Shown piece by piece: positions 12,501 through 23,081 of a stretch of 64,000 nucleotides of DNA. Below the pieces are notes generated by a model. It was given only the letters and a program-made list of their open reading frames with translations. It searched no databases and had not been told where the DNA came from. The number at the start of each line of letters is the position of its first letter. The first letter of the stretch is position 1. The position numbers and the translations under genes are program-made. The DNA is from Chrysoperla carnea (taxonomy: Eukaryota > Arthropoda > Insecta > Neuroptera > Chrysopidae), in assembly GCF_905475395.1 (NCBI RefSeq), contig NC_058337.1, forward strand, positions 95,536,368-95,600,367, in the 5' to 3' direction.

Positions 12501-12567
12501 TTCGAATGTTTCAAATCAAGTTTCAAATTCGTTACACTTTATTACAGCGCCACGAATGCAAATTTAA
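6591..12567 (+). CDS. Fbxo42: F-box and Kelch-repeat protein, FBXO42-like
   Basis: Four exons join in phase: 6591-6723, 6806-7596, 8387-8699 and 12044-12567, giving 586 residues. Exon 1 encodes the F-box (DDLPDEILEFILSYLPPYKD, then CMSVNKRWY), which binds SKP1 in an SCF ubiquitin ligase. Exon 2 carries four Kelch blades with the YVFGGC, LILFGGW, MILFGGL and LIIGGCGG signatures; such propellers bind the substrate. Exon 3 is Pro- and Ser-rich, with a PSSSSDEDME acidic stretch. Exon 4 ends with a last blade (ELIMFGGIQKDG) and VSNSLHFITAPRMQI, the C-terminus typical of FBXO42. The vertebrate protein is longer (about 717 residues). Exon 4 contains a 30-bp in-frame duplication giving LALLRKME twice. 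Intron 3 (3.3 kb) holds two mobile-element insertions. AATAAA-like signals follow near 12604. Confidence 0.93.
9086..9426. mobile_element. MITE with CAGTGGAACCTT ends, TA target
   Basis: The left end reads CAGTGGAACCTTCGAG and the right end, reverse-complemented, CAGTGGAACCTTGATAAC. Both are directly flanked by TA. The 341-bp body has no transposase. TIRs beginning CAGTGGAACCTC with a TA target duplication are those of pogo/Tigger-type (IS630-Tc1-mariner) elements, so this is probably a non-autonomous pogo-like element. It sits in FBXO42 intron 3. The 76-codon open frame at 9038-9268 overlaps it and its flank and is not a gene. Confidence 0.8.
9829..11333 (+). repeat. Leader plus ~316-bp tandem array (copy 1)
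   Basis: A ~372-bp leader (9829-10200) runs into tandem units starting AAGTATGTAATCC at 10201, 10518, 10834 and 11150, with periods of 317, 316 and 316 bp. The fourth unit is cut short and a fifth begins at 11292. Units 2 and 3 are nearly identical; unit 1 is more diverged. Every full unit carries a perfect TGACGTCA palindrome (10446, 10763, 11079). The same leader and units recur in the same order and orientation at 63078-64000, so leader plus array move together as one element. Helitron-like or other non-autonomous elements with internal satellites are possible; ends are not resolved. It lies in FBXO42 intron 3. Confidence 0.9.
12151..12204 (+). repeat. 30-bp in-frame duplication in FBXO42
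   Basis: 24 identical bases beginning TTAGCATTATTACG occur at 12151 and again at 12181, 30 bp apart, inside the last FBXO42 exon. The result is LALLRKME-KR-LALLRKME in a basic/acidic coiled-coil-like stretch. The identity at silent positions indicates a recent duplication by slippage or unequal exchange. Confidence 0.9.
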
Positions 12568-13751
12568 TAAAAAGAAGAAAAAAAACAATATTTTTCATTA
12601 ATTTAATAAATAAAATACATTCTAGATTTAACTAGATAACTAATCTAGTGTGTGAATCAATGATTTTGTACACGTTTTTTGGAAAAGTGTATTTTTTTAC
12701 ATGGTGGAGTTTTAGTTTAAAACATAATTTGTTCTAGTCTAAAGTCCATTTTCAAGTATTTTGTTTTGCCAGAACAATAGTAATTAGTTTAAGACATTTT
12801 TTTGTGACTTGTGTAATCTTTTACCTGCATATTTTCGTTTTGACATACATATTCGTGTCATATTGATTTCATTTCAATGATTTTTGTTGATTTTAACTTG
12901 AACTCAATAAAATATTTTTTAATAATTATTTTGTTTTTAAATTTATTTACAAAAATATCATTTATCAAATCTAACGTCCAAGTTGTTAGTCCCTCAGTAT
13001 GACACAAAGTAATAAAAATTTATTATGTAAATATTAGAATTCAAAAGGTCCAACATTAAGTAGTTCAGTAAAGACAGTATGAAAATATATTGTAAGTAAT
13101 ACATTTCAGGAATGACCAAATGCAAATGAAGCTGCGCGAAAATAGCCGTAGTCAACTGAATTAATACCAGTGTTTGTGCTGCAGGTTTGGAGGTGGCAAG
13201 ATTGGTGGTTTCCAAATATTCACGATCATTTTAAACGTATCACACTATAACCATGTACTGTGTGTTTTTTAAATCATTTCCTTTAGTACATCAATGAGCG
13301 TGTATATAAGAAAGATACTATTAGATATTTCCTGGTACGCTTCTGAACAGTAGCAGTATAAAAGTATCAATACAAGCATCTATGTTTCTTATACACATTG
13401 TTTTGTGATACATTAGTATTGCTATTTAGTACAATAAAATTTAATATCTATAAGGAAAAAAGTATTGCTTGTTTGAAATTTAGCACAGTTGTTAATTAGG
13501 TTGTAACAATTTCGTACCGAAAAATTAAATACTCAAGGGAGGGGAATGGGTTTGTACTTTTCGGTCGATTTGTTTATATAAACGTGTTCTTATCTTTCAT
13601 ATTTTCTCAAGAATCTACATCAATGTACAATTTTCCGTGTTTTAGATGGTTTTTTTTATTTTTTCTTTAGAAAATTAACAAAAAATTATTTTTTCTTAAA
13701 AATATATTTAAAAAAATAATAATAATTACTTTAGTATTCTTAATTTTTTTA
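12568..13751. other. Convergent intergenic, FBXO42/TRMT2A 3' flanks
   Basis: 1,184 bp between two stop codons that face each other. Several AATAAA-like signals for FBXO42 occur on the plus strand (around 12604 and 12906). TTTATT strings near 13750 could serve TRMT2A on the minus strand. No gene, RNA or complete mobile element is recognised. Confidence 0.5.
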
Positions 13752-16700
13752 TTATTGATCAACATTTTCTGTTACAAGTTTTTCATTCGATACCTCAACA
13801 TTTTCTGATACTTCAATATTTTTTGAAGGTAGTTTTCCATTTTCATTAGCTTCAATAGCTTTAGCGTGCAATTCTTCTAACATTGAAACAGTAAAACGTT
13901 CAAAATATATAAGGAGTTCACAATGCTTCGTATGAGGAAACAAATCTACAGTTACTGCTTTAATTGGTACAAATGGTTCGTTGTGTAACGTTTTTGATGG
14001 TGGTCTACCCATGTCGACAAAATTTTTTAATGCTGCATTTGAATCACATGAAATGTACAGTAATTTTTTCAATTTTGTTGTTTGTCTTAGTTGAATAACT
14101 GCTTTTTGATCTAAAAAATTAAATTAAGCATTACTCTACTACCTATCTTGTCACAAAGAAAGATAAGTATGCAATAGCACGGCTCCATCAAAACACTCTG
14201 TATAAATATAGTGTTTAGGCTATAAAACACTCAAAAAATAACCTATTTGCTATCTGTATTCCACAACTGAGTATCGCAAATACATAGTTCGACTATGAAA
14301 ATATATTAATTTTTCGAAATGTAAGTTTCAAATTATGCTTTCATAATTCACATTTTTTTAAAAGAATTTACTTTTTTAATTAATAGTTCTATTCAATATC
14401 AGATTATCGAAAAAACATAATACGCTCTGAAAAAAACGTAAGCAAAGTTGAAAAATTATATTTTTAAACCATTCATTACAACTCAATCTAGTTTAAAAAA
14501 ACGCCCCTAGCGAAAATTTCAATATAAATGTGATGAAATAAGCTGAGGATAACAATTTTTTTAAATCAGATTGAAAAAATATTAATTTTTTATTATTGTA
14601 TAGCCAAAAATAGATTGAACCCTGCGCTTGACCAAATAATGTATCTTCAAATGTAAAAATACTAACGTAAACCAGCTCTAGGTGGGTCAACAACTGCAAT
14701 CACATCATCAAATTGTGCCTTTCTTATTACTGATAATAATATTTCTTCAGCCTTTCCTTGATAAAATTCTGCATTTTTAATGTTGTTTATATCAGCATTC
14801 GCTTTTGCATCAACTACTGCATCGGCTACTATTTCTAAGCCTAATACTTGCCCACAATGCTAAAAATTAAATGAAATGCTTTATTCTCTTGTTCTCTAAG
14901 ATAGTATTGAACGGAGTCAAAACGGGAAGGGCGAGTATTATGGGATTATATTTTTTTGTAGTTTCCAACCAACTAAGCTACTAGGGTTAACTTTGAGTTA
15001 CTATAAAGTACTTTTTTTTATATACTTTTAGCTAAGCTTATAATATCCATATATATTACATTTAAAATAAAGCTTTATTCAGTATTTATTGCACTTAAGC
15101 ATCTGTCTCATACAGGGTATAAAATTGCTTACTTTAGAAAAACATAATCCAATAGTTCCTGTACCGCAGCAAATATCAACTATAGATGTTTCATTTGTTG
15201 GTTTCGCTATTTCAATGGCAGACGAGTATAAAACTTCAGCAGCATCAGTATTCACTTGAAAAAAGGCATCTGGAGATATACGAAATGTAAGATCCAAAAG
15301 CTTCTCTTGAATATAAGTTGTGCCATAAAGATGTTCCGGTGTAGGTATTGGTTCGCCCGCATTACTATATTTTAAATAAGATATATTAGAAATTACTGAA
15401 TCATCAACTGTCGTCCCTCCCCTGTTTTATGTAAATATTCCAGTATTTTTAGCTGTTTTAAGGCTAACTGGAAGTACGCACCTCCACTTCTACTCTAAAT
15501 CGAGTTTTAAATTGAAAATTTTGTGTTCGTTAAGTTGGTACTGGAAAATAACTTGTAAAAGGTAAACTAACCTTCTTCCCCCTACCGCTATTTTTGTAGA
15601 AAAATTTCTCGTTTTGCGATTTTTAACTTTGTGCTTTTCTATTTAAATTATTTCATAACTAACATTAGTATCACAAAATTTGGGATAAAATCCCACGTCA
15701 ATAACATATAACGATAAGACTAAGGAGAGAGTTGCGCAAAAATTTATTTAGTGTTGTAAACTATTTTTTCTACAACAAATTCCAATAATTTCTTTCGTTG
15801 ATAATATTAATTACATTGTAATAAAATATCATAGAATGCTGGGTAGCATACTGCCATTAAAAATCGGTTCATCCGTTTAGGTGCTACGATTTCATAGACA
15901 GACATGTAGTCACGTTAAACTTTTAACAACCTTCTTTAAATCAGAGGCTAAACATAAAGGGCGTTAGCTTAATCATGATTCTCCTCAAAGAAATTTTAAC
16001 TTTCAAATGTATTGACGCAAGTGTAGTGACTTGGGCCCTTATAAATAGTTCTTATAAAAGAAATTGCATACCGTTTTTGAATTACTTTAATAAACAAAGA
16101 CGTAAGTTTAGCTTCGGATCCATCACCGTTAGTAAACCATTCAATTAAATCTTTTTTAAGTTTATTTACAGTATCTTCATCGATTTCCTTGGTTTGAATT
16201 CCAATAATGAGCATGAGTTCGTCAGTTGTGGTCGACCATCTTGTAGTTAACTGTCTAAATTCACCACTTTGAAATTCTGGATTGAAAATGCGTAATTGAG
16301 TATAATTACGTACAAAATTTTCAAAAGTCTGCAATCAAAATTATAATCCTTTATGACGAATTACGATCTAAGGTATTTTTTAGTTAAAAAGACACTTTTA
16401 TCACTAATATAAGAACCGTTTAAAATGTCTCCACACAAATACCAATTTGAATGTCCTGGTAATGTACTTTATTTCGTTAACTTGACGTTGTGATATACGT
16501 ATATATCACAACAGCTATCTATCAACCAAAATTGACAAAGCCACTCGGACTTCACATTATACAATACATACGAAGCGAACCACGAACAATATATATACTC
16601 GCTAATAGATGTCAGGAAGAGTCATATTTTATTTAATATCTTCAAGCAAAATTTGAATTCTTTTTTACCGAAATTTAAGATACTCTTTGAGATATACTTG

Positions 16701-18104
16701 CGGCTCTACTTTAATGAGCAACTGTACACTGAAAATTCTTGCTATTGGCGAGTGAGTATTAATAATTATTTTAACGGTAAGCCTATTCGGACACTATGGT
16801 ATATCTAACGGCTATCTAACGTCAACGCTTTCTTTAGCGCCTTTTCTTTAAAAAGTTCCGAGAACGTCTGGTAAAAAACCAAATTAAAGCATTATTACGT
16901 CGATTACGAATCAGTTGTCGGAGCTGTTCAAAAATTAATAGTTTTTTCCTGTGATTAGGTTCATTCACTGATCCACGGGTTGAGTATGCCTTTAATGTGA
17001 TCGAGTTAGCACGAATCTGCAGATTTTTTAGTTAACCCTGTGATTGCCTTCATTCACTAATCCTCAGAAAATCTAAGAAAAGCTCAAAAAACTTAGATAA
17101 TATTATGCCAATCATCTACTTTAATTTATCTTAACGTGATACTCACGTTTAACACACGATAGGGTCCGAATAGCCTAAGCTTCCTTGTTTTAAATATTTC
17201 GAATTTTTCTTAGATGATTATAAATAATACTTACTTTAACAGCAACTTTTATGCGTTTTGGAATATGAATTAAATCATCTATTGGAGCAACTCCGGTAAA
17301 ACCATCGACATAAGCTCCTAACCGAAATCCAACCGTTGGTAGTTTCGTTTCATGATCCATCCCCACAGTAAATTCGCATTTGTTTCTATATTCGTTATAT
17401 TTTTTTGCAGAACGAATATTCATCAATTCACAAGGCAGTCCATTATATTTTTCACGTTGTTTTTCTATCCAAGGGCGTAAAACTTGATTATGTTTCCACA
17501 ATTCATTTCCCAATTTCAATAAAACTTGATGTATGTCGCTTTGTTTCATTTCTAACTGTTTATCGTAAGAAAACTCAGCATATGGTATGGTTGTCGACTG
17601 TAATCGCTCTTTTTGAGTTCCTTCAATTTTGAATCTTTTACTATTTTCGCCAGATTGAAATTCTTTTCGTTTCTTCACTAGTGGATCAGGTGCAGCAGTT
17701 GCTTCAATAGCAGATAGAACTTTACCCTTCCATTGATATCCATTTAAAATTTTTAGTCCATTTTGTTTGTCCTCTTCACTTCGAAAACATACATAAGCAA
17801 AGTGACTACCTTTCCTTGGTGTTTTGACTTTATTGCAATCCAATTTTAGTTTATCTTTAATTAATCTTTTTAATTCACTAATACCGTAAAACTTTGGTAA
17901 ACCATTAATTTCAAGTTTGAATTTTTCGGATGTAAAGTCAGAACGATTTAAGTATGCGTATACATTATTTGGATCAGTTTCAGAAGAGGCATTATTTTCT
18001 GTTTTAATTTCCTTGTTTTCGCTTAAAGTTTCTTTATTTTCTTTTAAAATATCTTTAGTTTCATTTAGCAAATTGTCGGCATCTTCTTTTACTACCTCAG
18101 TCAT
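13752..18104 (-). CDS. Trmt2a: tRNA (uracil-5-)-methyltransferase, TRMT2A
   Basis: Five minus-strand exons join in phase: 18104-17235, 16328-16072, 15364-15133, 14859-14667 and 14110-13752, giving 636 residues (the human protein is 625). An RRM-like domain lies at about residues 62-136 ([19 protein letters not shown] to GSHFAYVCF). The C-terminal half is the TrmA/RlmD-class SAM domain. It has [13 protein letters not shown], the SAM-binding [19 protein letters not shown], and LLYISC whose Cys is the expected nucleophile. In many relatives the residues after that Cys read NP; here they read DS. The family makes 5-methyluridine 54 in the T loop of cytosolic tRNA. The C-terminus after LLIYFERF is an unusual Glu/Asn/Val-rich tail. 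Intron 1 carries a MITE. It converges on FBXO42. Confidence 0.95.
16487..16512. repeat. Short perfect hairpin in TRMT2A intron 1
   Basis: GTTGTGATAT and its exact complement ATATCACAAC flank a 6-base loop. The stem is 10 bp and is AT-rich at its inner end. No adjoining protein-binding or RNA signature is seen, so it may be a transposon scar or chance. Confidence 0.5.
16780..17175. mobile_element. TA-flanked MITE in TRMT2A intron 1
   Basis: The left end reads AGCCTATTCGGACACTAT and the right end, reverse-complemented, GGCTATTCGGACCCTATCG. Both abut TA, fitting an IS630-Tc1-mariner-type target. The ~396-bp body has no transposase frame. Its left interior (about 16835-16935, with TACGTCGATTACGAATCAG and GTTGTCGGAGCTG) is homologous to the terminal repeat of the element at 28313-28889, which suggests the two belong to related families. 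Confidence 0.7.
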
Positions 18105-18342
18105 TGTTAATAATAATTTTTACGGCATATACAATTTATTTAAAAAATAAGAAATCTGTAAAGATGAATTTTATTCAGGTTTCCTCAGATTAACTTTTAT
18201 AACTTAATTATAATTAATAGCGTTTTTTCACAAAATTATGGCAATATTTAATAATATAACCTAGACTGTTTTATAGTTTCAAAATACACAAATATTACCC
18301 ACGTGTTGACAATAAACGTCACAAACCATAGAATAATATAAC
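18105..18342. promoter_or_regulatory. TRMT2A upstream region
   Basis: This is the stretch between the TRMT2A start codon and the first MITE. It should hold the TRMT2A 5' UTR and promoter. No specific motif is asserted. Confidence 0.35.
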
Positions 18343-18639
18343 TATGGAAGGTAGAGGTAAGGAGGACAATCTTAAATAGGAGTCATCGTCGTAGTAAAAA
18401 GTGTCCAACAACAGTAAAATAACAGTTCTAATATTGACCAGTATGGTGCTTGTTTTGCAAAAGGTGTTTGATTTAAACTTCTTTATCTTTCTCTTACAAC
18501 TTGTTTAGATCTTTATCTTGCTTTTATTACTCTCTTTTAAAACTAATACACTTTTGTTACAGCAGCGCTACCAATTTTTCTGCTTTTCGGGAACACTTTT
18601 TATATACAGAGACGATTCTCCTTATCTCTACCCTCCATA
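18343..18639. mobile_element. MITE copy A, 8-bp target duplication
   Basis: The ends are inverted: TATGGAAGGTAGAGGTAAGG on the left, and the right end reverse-complements to TATGGAGGGTAGAGATAAGG. The element is directly flanked by the 8-bp duplication AATATAAC on both sides. The body is 297 bp with no transposase. Eight-base target duplications point to hAT or P-type transposases acting in trans. A sister copy lies only 130 bp to the right. Confidence 0.9.
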
Positions 18640-18769
18640 AATATAACCTAACGCCCGGATCACATACTTATTAAAGCTATAGACTGTCAACTAGGGACGG
18701 AAGAAAATAAACAATTTTTTACAGCCTGTCAATCATAAGGTACATTTATGGTATATTTTATCTATGACT

Positions 18770-19071
18770 TATGGAGGGTAGAGGTAAGGAGAACCATCTT
18801 AAATAGGAGTTAAAGTAAAAAAGTGTCCATCTGAAAAAAGCAAATAACAGATATAAAATTAACCAGAATAGCGCTTGTGTAGCAGATGGTGTTTGATGTG
18901 AAATTCTCTGTCCTTCTCTAACAACTTGTTTAGATCTTTATCTTACTCTTATTACTTTGAACTTCTTTTAAAACTTACACTTTTGCTACAGCAGCGCCAC
19001 TCTTATTTGCTGCTTTTCGATGGACACTTTTTATATATGGAGATGGTTCTCCTTTATCTTTACCCTTCATA
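18770..19071. mobile_element. MITE copy B, 8-bp target duplication
   Basis: This belongs to the same family as copy A. The left end is TATGGAGGGTAGAGGTAAGG and the right end its imperfect inverse. It is flanked by a different 8-bp duplication, CTATGACT, on both sides, so it is an independent insertion and not a tandem copy of A. The body is 302 bp, in the same orientation as A. The inner subterminal blocks AAGTGTCC and GGACACTTTT are themselves inverted. Confidence 0.9.
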
Positions 19072-19644
19072 CTATGACTCCGCTATACGGACTCCATTAT
19101 TAGCCCCTTTATTTAATGATATTTTGTGGCCACTTTTTGAGTCAAACAGCCATAAAAGATTGTGTATCTTTACCTCTACTCTACTCTCTATAGCTAATAA
19201 GTACACGAACAGACCGCGTACATACGGAAAGAGGCTAAATGATTTTAGGAATCAGAATTAATTGAATAAACCCCCCATACATTACATTTATATAGGGCGT
19301 AAATTAGTTAAAATGAAAAATCAGCGATTTTATTAACTTATATTTTTAAAGAAATTCCCGCTACATATTCGGTTGGCAATCAGGGAGTGCTTTGTTATAA
19401 CAAACAAAATAAAAACTCACTACTTAATATTTTTATTGAACATCAACATGAAAATTGCATGAAATTGACGCATCACACGAAAATAATCGAAGCCTTCTTT
19501 ACAATTATAATTTTTGTGCGTTATTTACTTATTTATGCACGATTTGATTGATAAGGTAATGGTAAAATTGTGCATACGAATAAAGTGCATTTCTATAAGT
19601 TTTCTTAATTTGGCAATGCGTAATTATTGTCAAAAGTGGGAAAA

Positions 19645-21273
19645 ATGGCGAGTTCATCAAGGTGTGTAAATAGTCTTTCTTTGTAATAATTATTATTTTG
19701 TCATATAAGTTACGTGTTTTGTGATGTTATAATAATTTTCATGGTTTTTTTGTTAGATATGAGTCAAATAATATATGCTGTTATGCTCATCCAGAAGCCC
19801 CCTTAATTGAAGATTATCGTGCTGGTGATCAAATATGTTCCGAATGTGGATTAGTAGTTGGTGACAGGTAATGTATTTATTTACCAAATTTTAATTTAAA
19901 AGATATTATGTTTTCATAAAGAGGTAAATTCTTATTTAGGAGCTAATAACAATATTTCATTCTTCTAAGTATCCAATAAACATATGGATTAACGTAAAAA
20001 AACTATTAATTCAATTTGCATGGACATAAAATTGTTGACAACAAAACAATAATGCGTCAATGTGTATTTAGATTTCGAAATTAAAACTGATAATTTGAAC
20101 TTAAGTTCAGTAACGTTTAAATTATTGTAAATGATAGTTTATGTATTTAATTTTCGTAATTAGTTTTTTTAATTTTTCGTAATTTAAGTTTCGATTTTCC
20201 TAAAAACTTTTGATATCAATTTTTCCAAAGCTTAAGTTAAAAAAAAAAATTGTATCAAATGATGCTATTTATTTCTTAACATCTCGTCACTTTTCAATTT
20301 GTGAAATTTAACTTATGCTACATTTTTAAATGTGCGATTATTTATGGTTTTCATTTTAATCAGAAAACTAATAATAACATTTTAGAGTTATAGATGTTGG
20401 ATCTGAGTGGCGAACGTTTAGTAATGAAAAATCAGGCGTAGATCCTTCTCGTGTTGGTGGACCAGAAAATCCCCTTTTAAATGGGTCAGATTTATCGACA
20501 ATGATTGGTCCTGGTAGAGGAGATGCATCTTTTGATGCTTTAGGGGTGTCTAAATATCAAAATAGGCGATCGATGAGTAGTTCAGATAGAGCGCTGATAA
20601 ATGCATTTAGAGAGATAAATGCAATGGCTGACAGAATTAATTTACCAAAAACCATTGTAGATAGAGCAAATAATCTTTTTAAACAAGTACATGATGGTAA
20701 AAATTTAAAAGGTCTGTTTGATTAAAGAAATATTTTCTATTAATAATTCAGAATTAAAATTTAAAACTTAATTTTTTAGGTCGTGCAAATGACGCTATTG
20801 CCTCCGCTTGTTTGTACATTGCATGTCGCCAAGAAGGAGTACCTCGCACATTTAAAGAAATTTGTGCTGTTAGTAAAATAAGCAAAAAAGAAATTGGACG
20901 ATGTTTTAAATTAATATTAAAAGCGTTGGAGACGTCAGTTGATTTGATTACAACTGGAGATTTTATGTCAAGATTTTGTTCGAATTTGGCATTGCGTAAT
21001 GTTGTACAACGTGCCGCAACACATATTGCACGCCGTGCTGTTGAAATGGATATTGTACCGGGACGTTCACCCATATCTGTGGCAGCAGCAGCTATTTATA
21101 TGGCATCACAAGCATCAGATGAGAAGCGAAGTCAAAAAGAAATTGGAGACATTGCTGGAGTTGCTGATGTCACAATTCGACAGTCATATAAATTAATGTA
21201 CCCTCATGCCAACAAATTGTTTCCAGAAGATTTTGAATTTGCTACGCCTATTGATAGTTTACCAGTTATGTAA
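19645..21273 (+). CDS. TfIIB: Transcription initiation factor IIB
   Basis: Four exons join in phase: 19645-19661, 19757-19867, 20386-20711 and 20780-21273, giving 315 residues (human 316). Exon 1 encodes only MASSS plus part of an Arg codon. The zinc ribbon ligands are visible as CYAH and CSEC around EDYRAGDQ. The B-reader/linker region follows ([13 protein letters not shown], then [14 protein letters not shown]), then the two cyclin repeats ([20 protein letters not shown] and the second repeat with [20 protein letters not shown], which ends in [13 protein letters not shown]). TFIIB bridges TBP-bound promoter DNA and RNA polymerase II in the nucleus. Near-identity to other animals throughout makes the call certain. 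An AATAAA lies near 21339. Confidence 0.98.
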
Positions 21274-23081
21274 ATTGATTTTTATTTGGGTGAACTATTT
21301 AGTGATCAATTGAATCCTGAATAATTAGATCTACGATTAAATAAAAACATATTAGATTTTATACAGAGCGATTTAGTATGATTCACAGTATAGAATTCTT
21401 AAATGTTTCGATAAAGGTGTTTTTAAATGATTTTTAATTCGAAAAATGAATTTTTTTCAATCGTATTCAAAAACATTCACAGAAATCGTAATCAACTATT
21501 ATTTTTTATTTAGCAGATTCATTAAATATACACTAGATTGATGTAAATCAGGACCAAAAATCTACTAAATTTGTCTTATTTATGTTCCGATTATAGAATT
21601 TGTTATTAATATCACCACATAATCGGCTGTAAAGTTAATAATTACACTGTGACATTGAACTTCTTACGAAAAAGAATAAACGATTGTTTCCCTTTCCATT
21701 AAGTTATTAGTTAAAGAAGTCAAGAAATCAAGAAAATTTAAGATACGAGTTGTTAAAAAATTTAAAAGTGTCTTGACAAAATTTTTTTCCATTACTGTAT
21801 ACTTGTATAATTTTTTTAAACGATGATATTTGTATCTCAGAATAAATATTATATTTTAATTACAAATTGTATTTTATTAAAACTCTTGAATCTTTGTTTT
21901 AATCTTATTAGGTCATGGTGTAAGATGTAAGATTCAAAAGCGACTGAAAACTACATCAGCTTTGACTAGAATGACGAAAAATTTGTTGGTTTCCACATGG
22001 TTAATTAACATCGATAAAAAAAAAATTTTATTTTTCGTAACAATCACGGTTTTGTTGGCTCTACCTAGCTAGCATTGAAAAGGTAAAAGAGTTTCAAGTA
22101 ACAAAAATGTGGAAATAAAGATTCGAATTTCTCTTAAACATTATTCTGCCAATCGAAAATATGAAAGTAGACACTGCATCCGAAATGTTAATATGCGATT
22201 TACGAATGGCTTGGTAAAAAGAGCGTATAAAATTGAAAGAGTAGTTTTCTGCATACTATCGCTGAAATTTCCGAAATTTTTCCTATTTCTAGTCAACATT
22301 GAAAAACTGACTTGCAGTTAATTATGGGTACTGAACCCTAGGAGTACAGGGTTCAAGGTAATCAAGCGGCGATAACTTTAAAAATTGATCACTTACGGCT
22401 TGAATATGAGTACCCGAATGCTTGGGTAAAAAGTTCACCACTTGGCAGACAGGCACCCCACGTTTTTTTTTATTATCACATCTTAGCTATTAATATAAAT
22501 TATAGACCAATATTTCATGATTATGAATTGTCAGTCTACTCTTCTTTTTGTAAAATGGAAGTGTGAATGTATACGTTATTCCATTTCTTAGGTTTTACGT
22601 TACGAATGACTTACACCCCATAACAAAAAAACCTACGATAGGTTAACTACTGTTGAAAAGGTAAACAGTTAAGAAGGTATGAGTTTTAATAGCACGTGTA
22701 TACGTGAGCAGAATTTTGGTATCAAGATGAACCCTTCCGTCGAGTTTCTCTTACAAAATTAAATTTATGCTATCTTTTTGAGAGAAATTGGATTTTTAGT
22801 GGTTCAACTAAGCAGAAATCGGAAAAAAATACAAAGCATTTTTATTTAATTTGATAAAAGATATAAATTTTAAATCTTTATAATAAAATTTATGATCTGT
22901 ATTCTCTACAAATAATTCTTTTAAAAATTGTCGCTGAAATTATTCAAAAATAGTTTCAATAATGCCGGTTTAAAAAAATGAAACTTTTTAGAGAATCTAT
23001 AAATTCTATTAATAAAATTTTAGCAAAAATACATAAAACTATTGTACAACTATCATGCGAAAATAGTTTTTAGTAAAAATG
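21274..23081. other. Convergent intergenic, TFIIB/GTF3C5
   Basis: 1.8 kb between facing stop codons. AT-rich, with a few scattered open frames (the longest 70 codons at 22109-22321) lacking any recognisable domain. I see no RNA gene or complete mobile element here. Confidence 0.5.

Noticed and set aside
22321-22360. Small inverted pair AACCCT/AGGGTT
   Set aside because: A 6-bp stem is too short to separate from chance in 64 kb.
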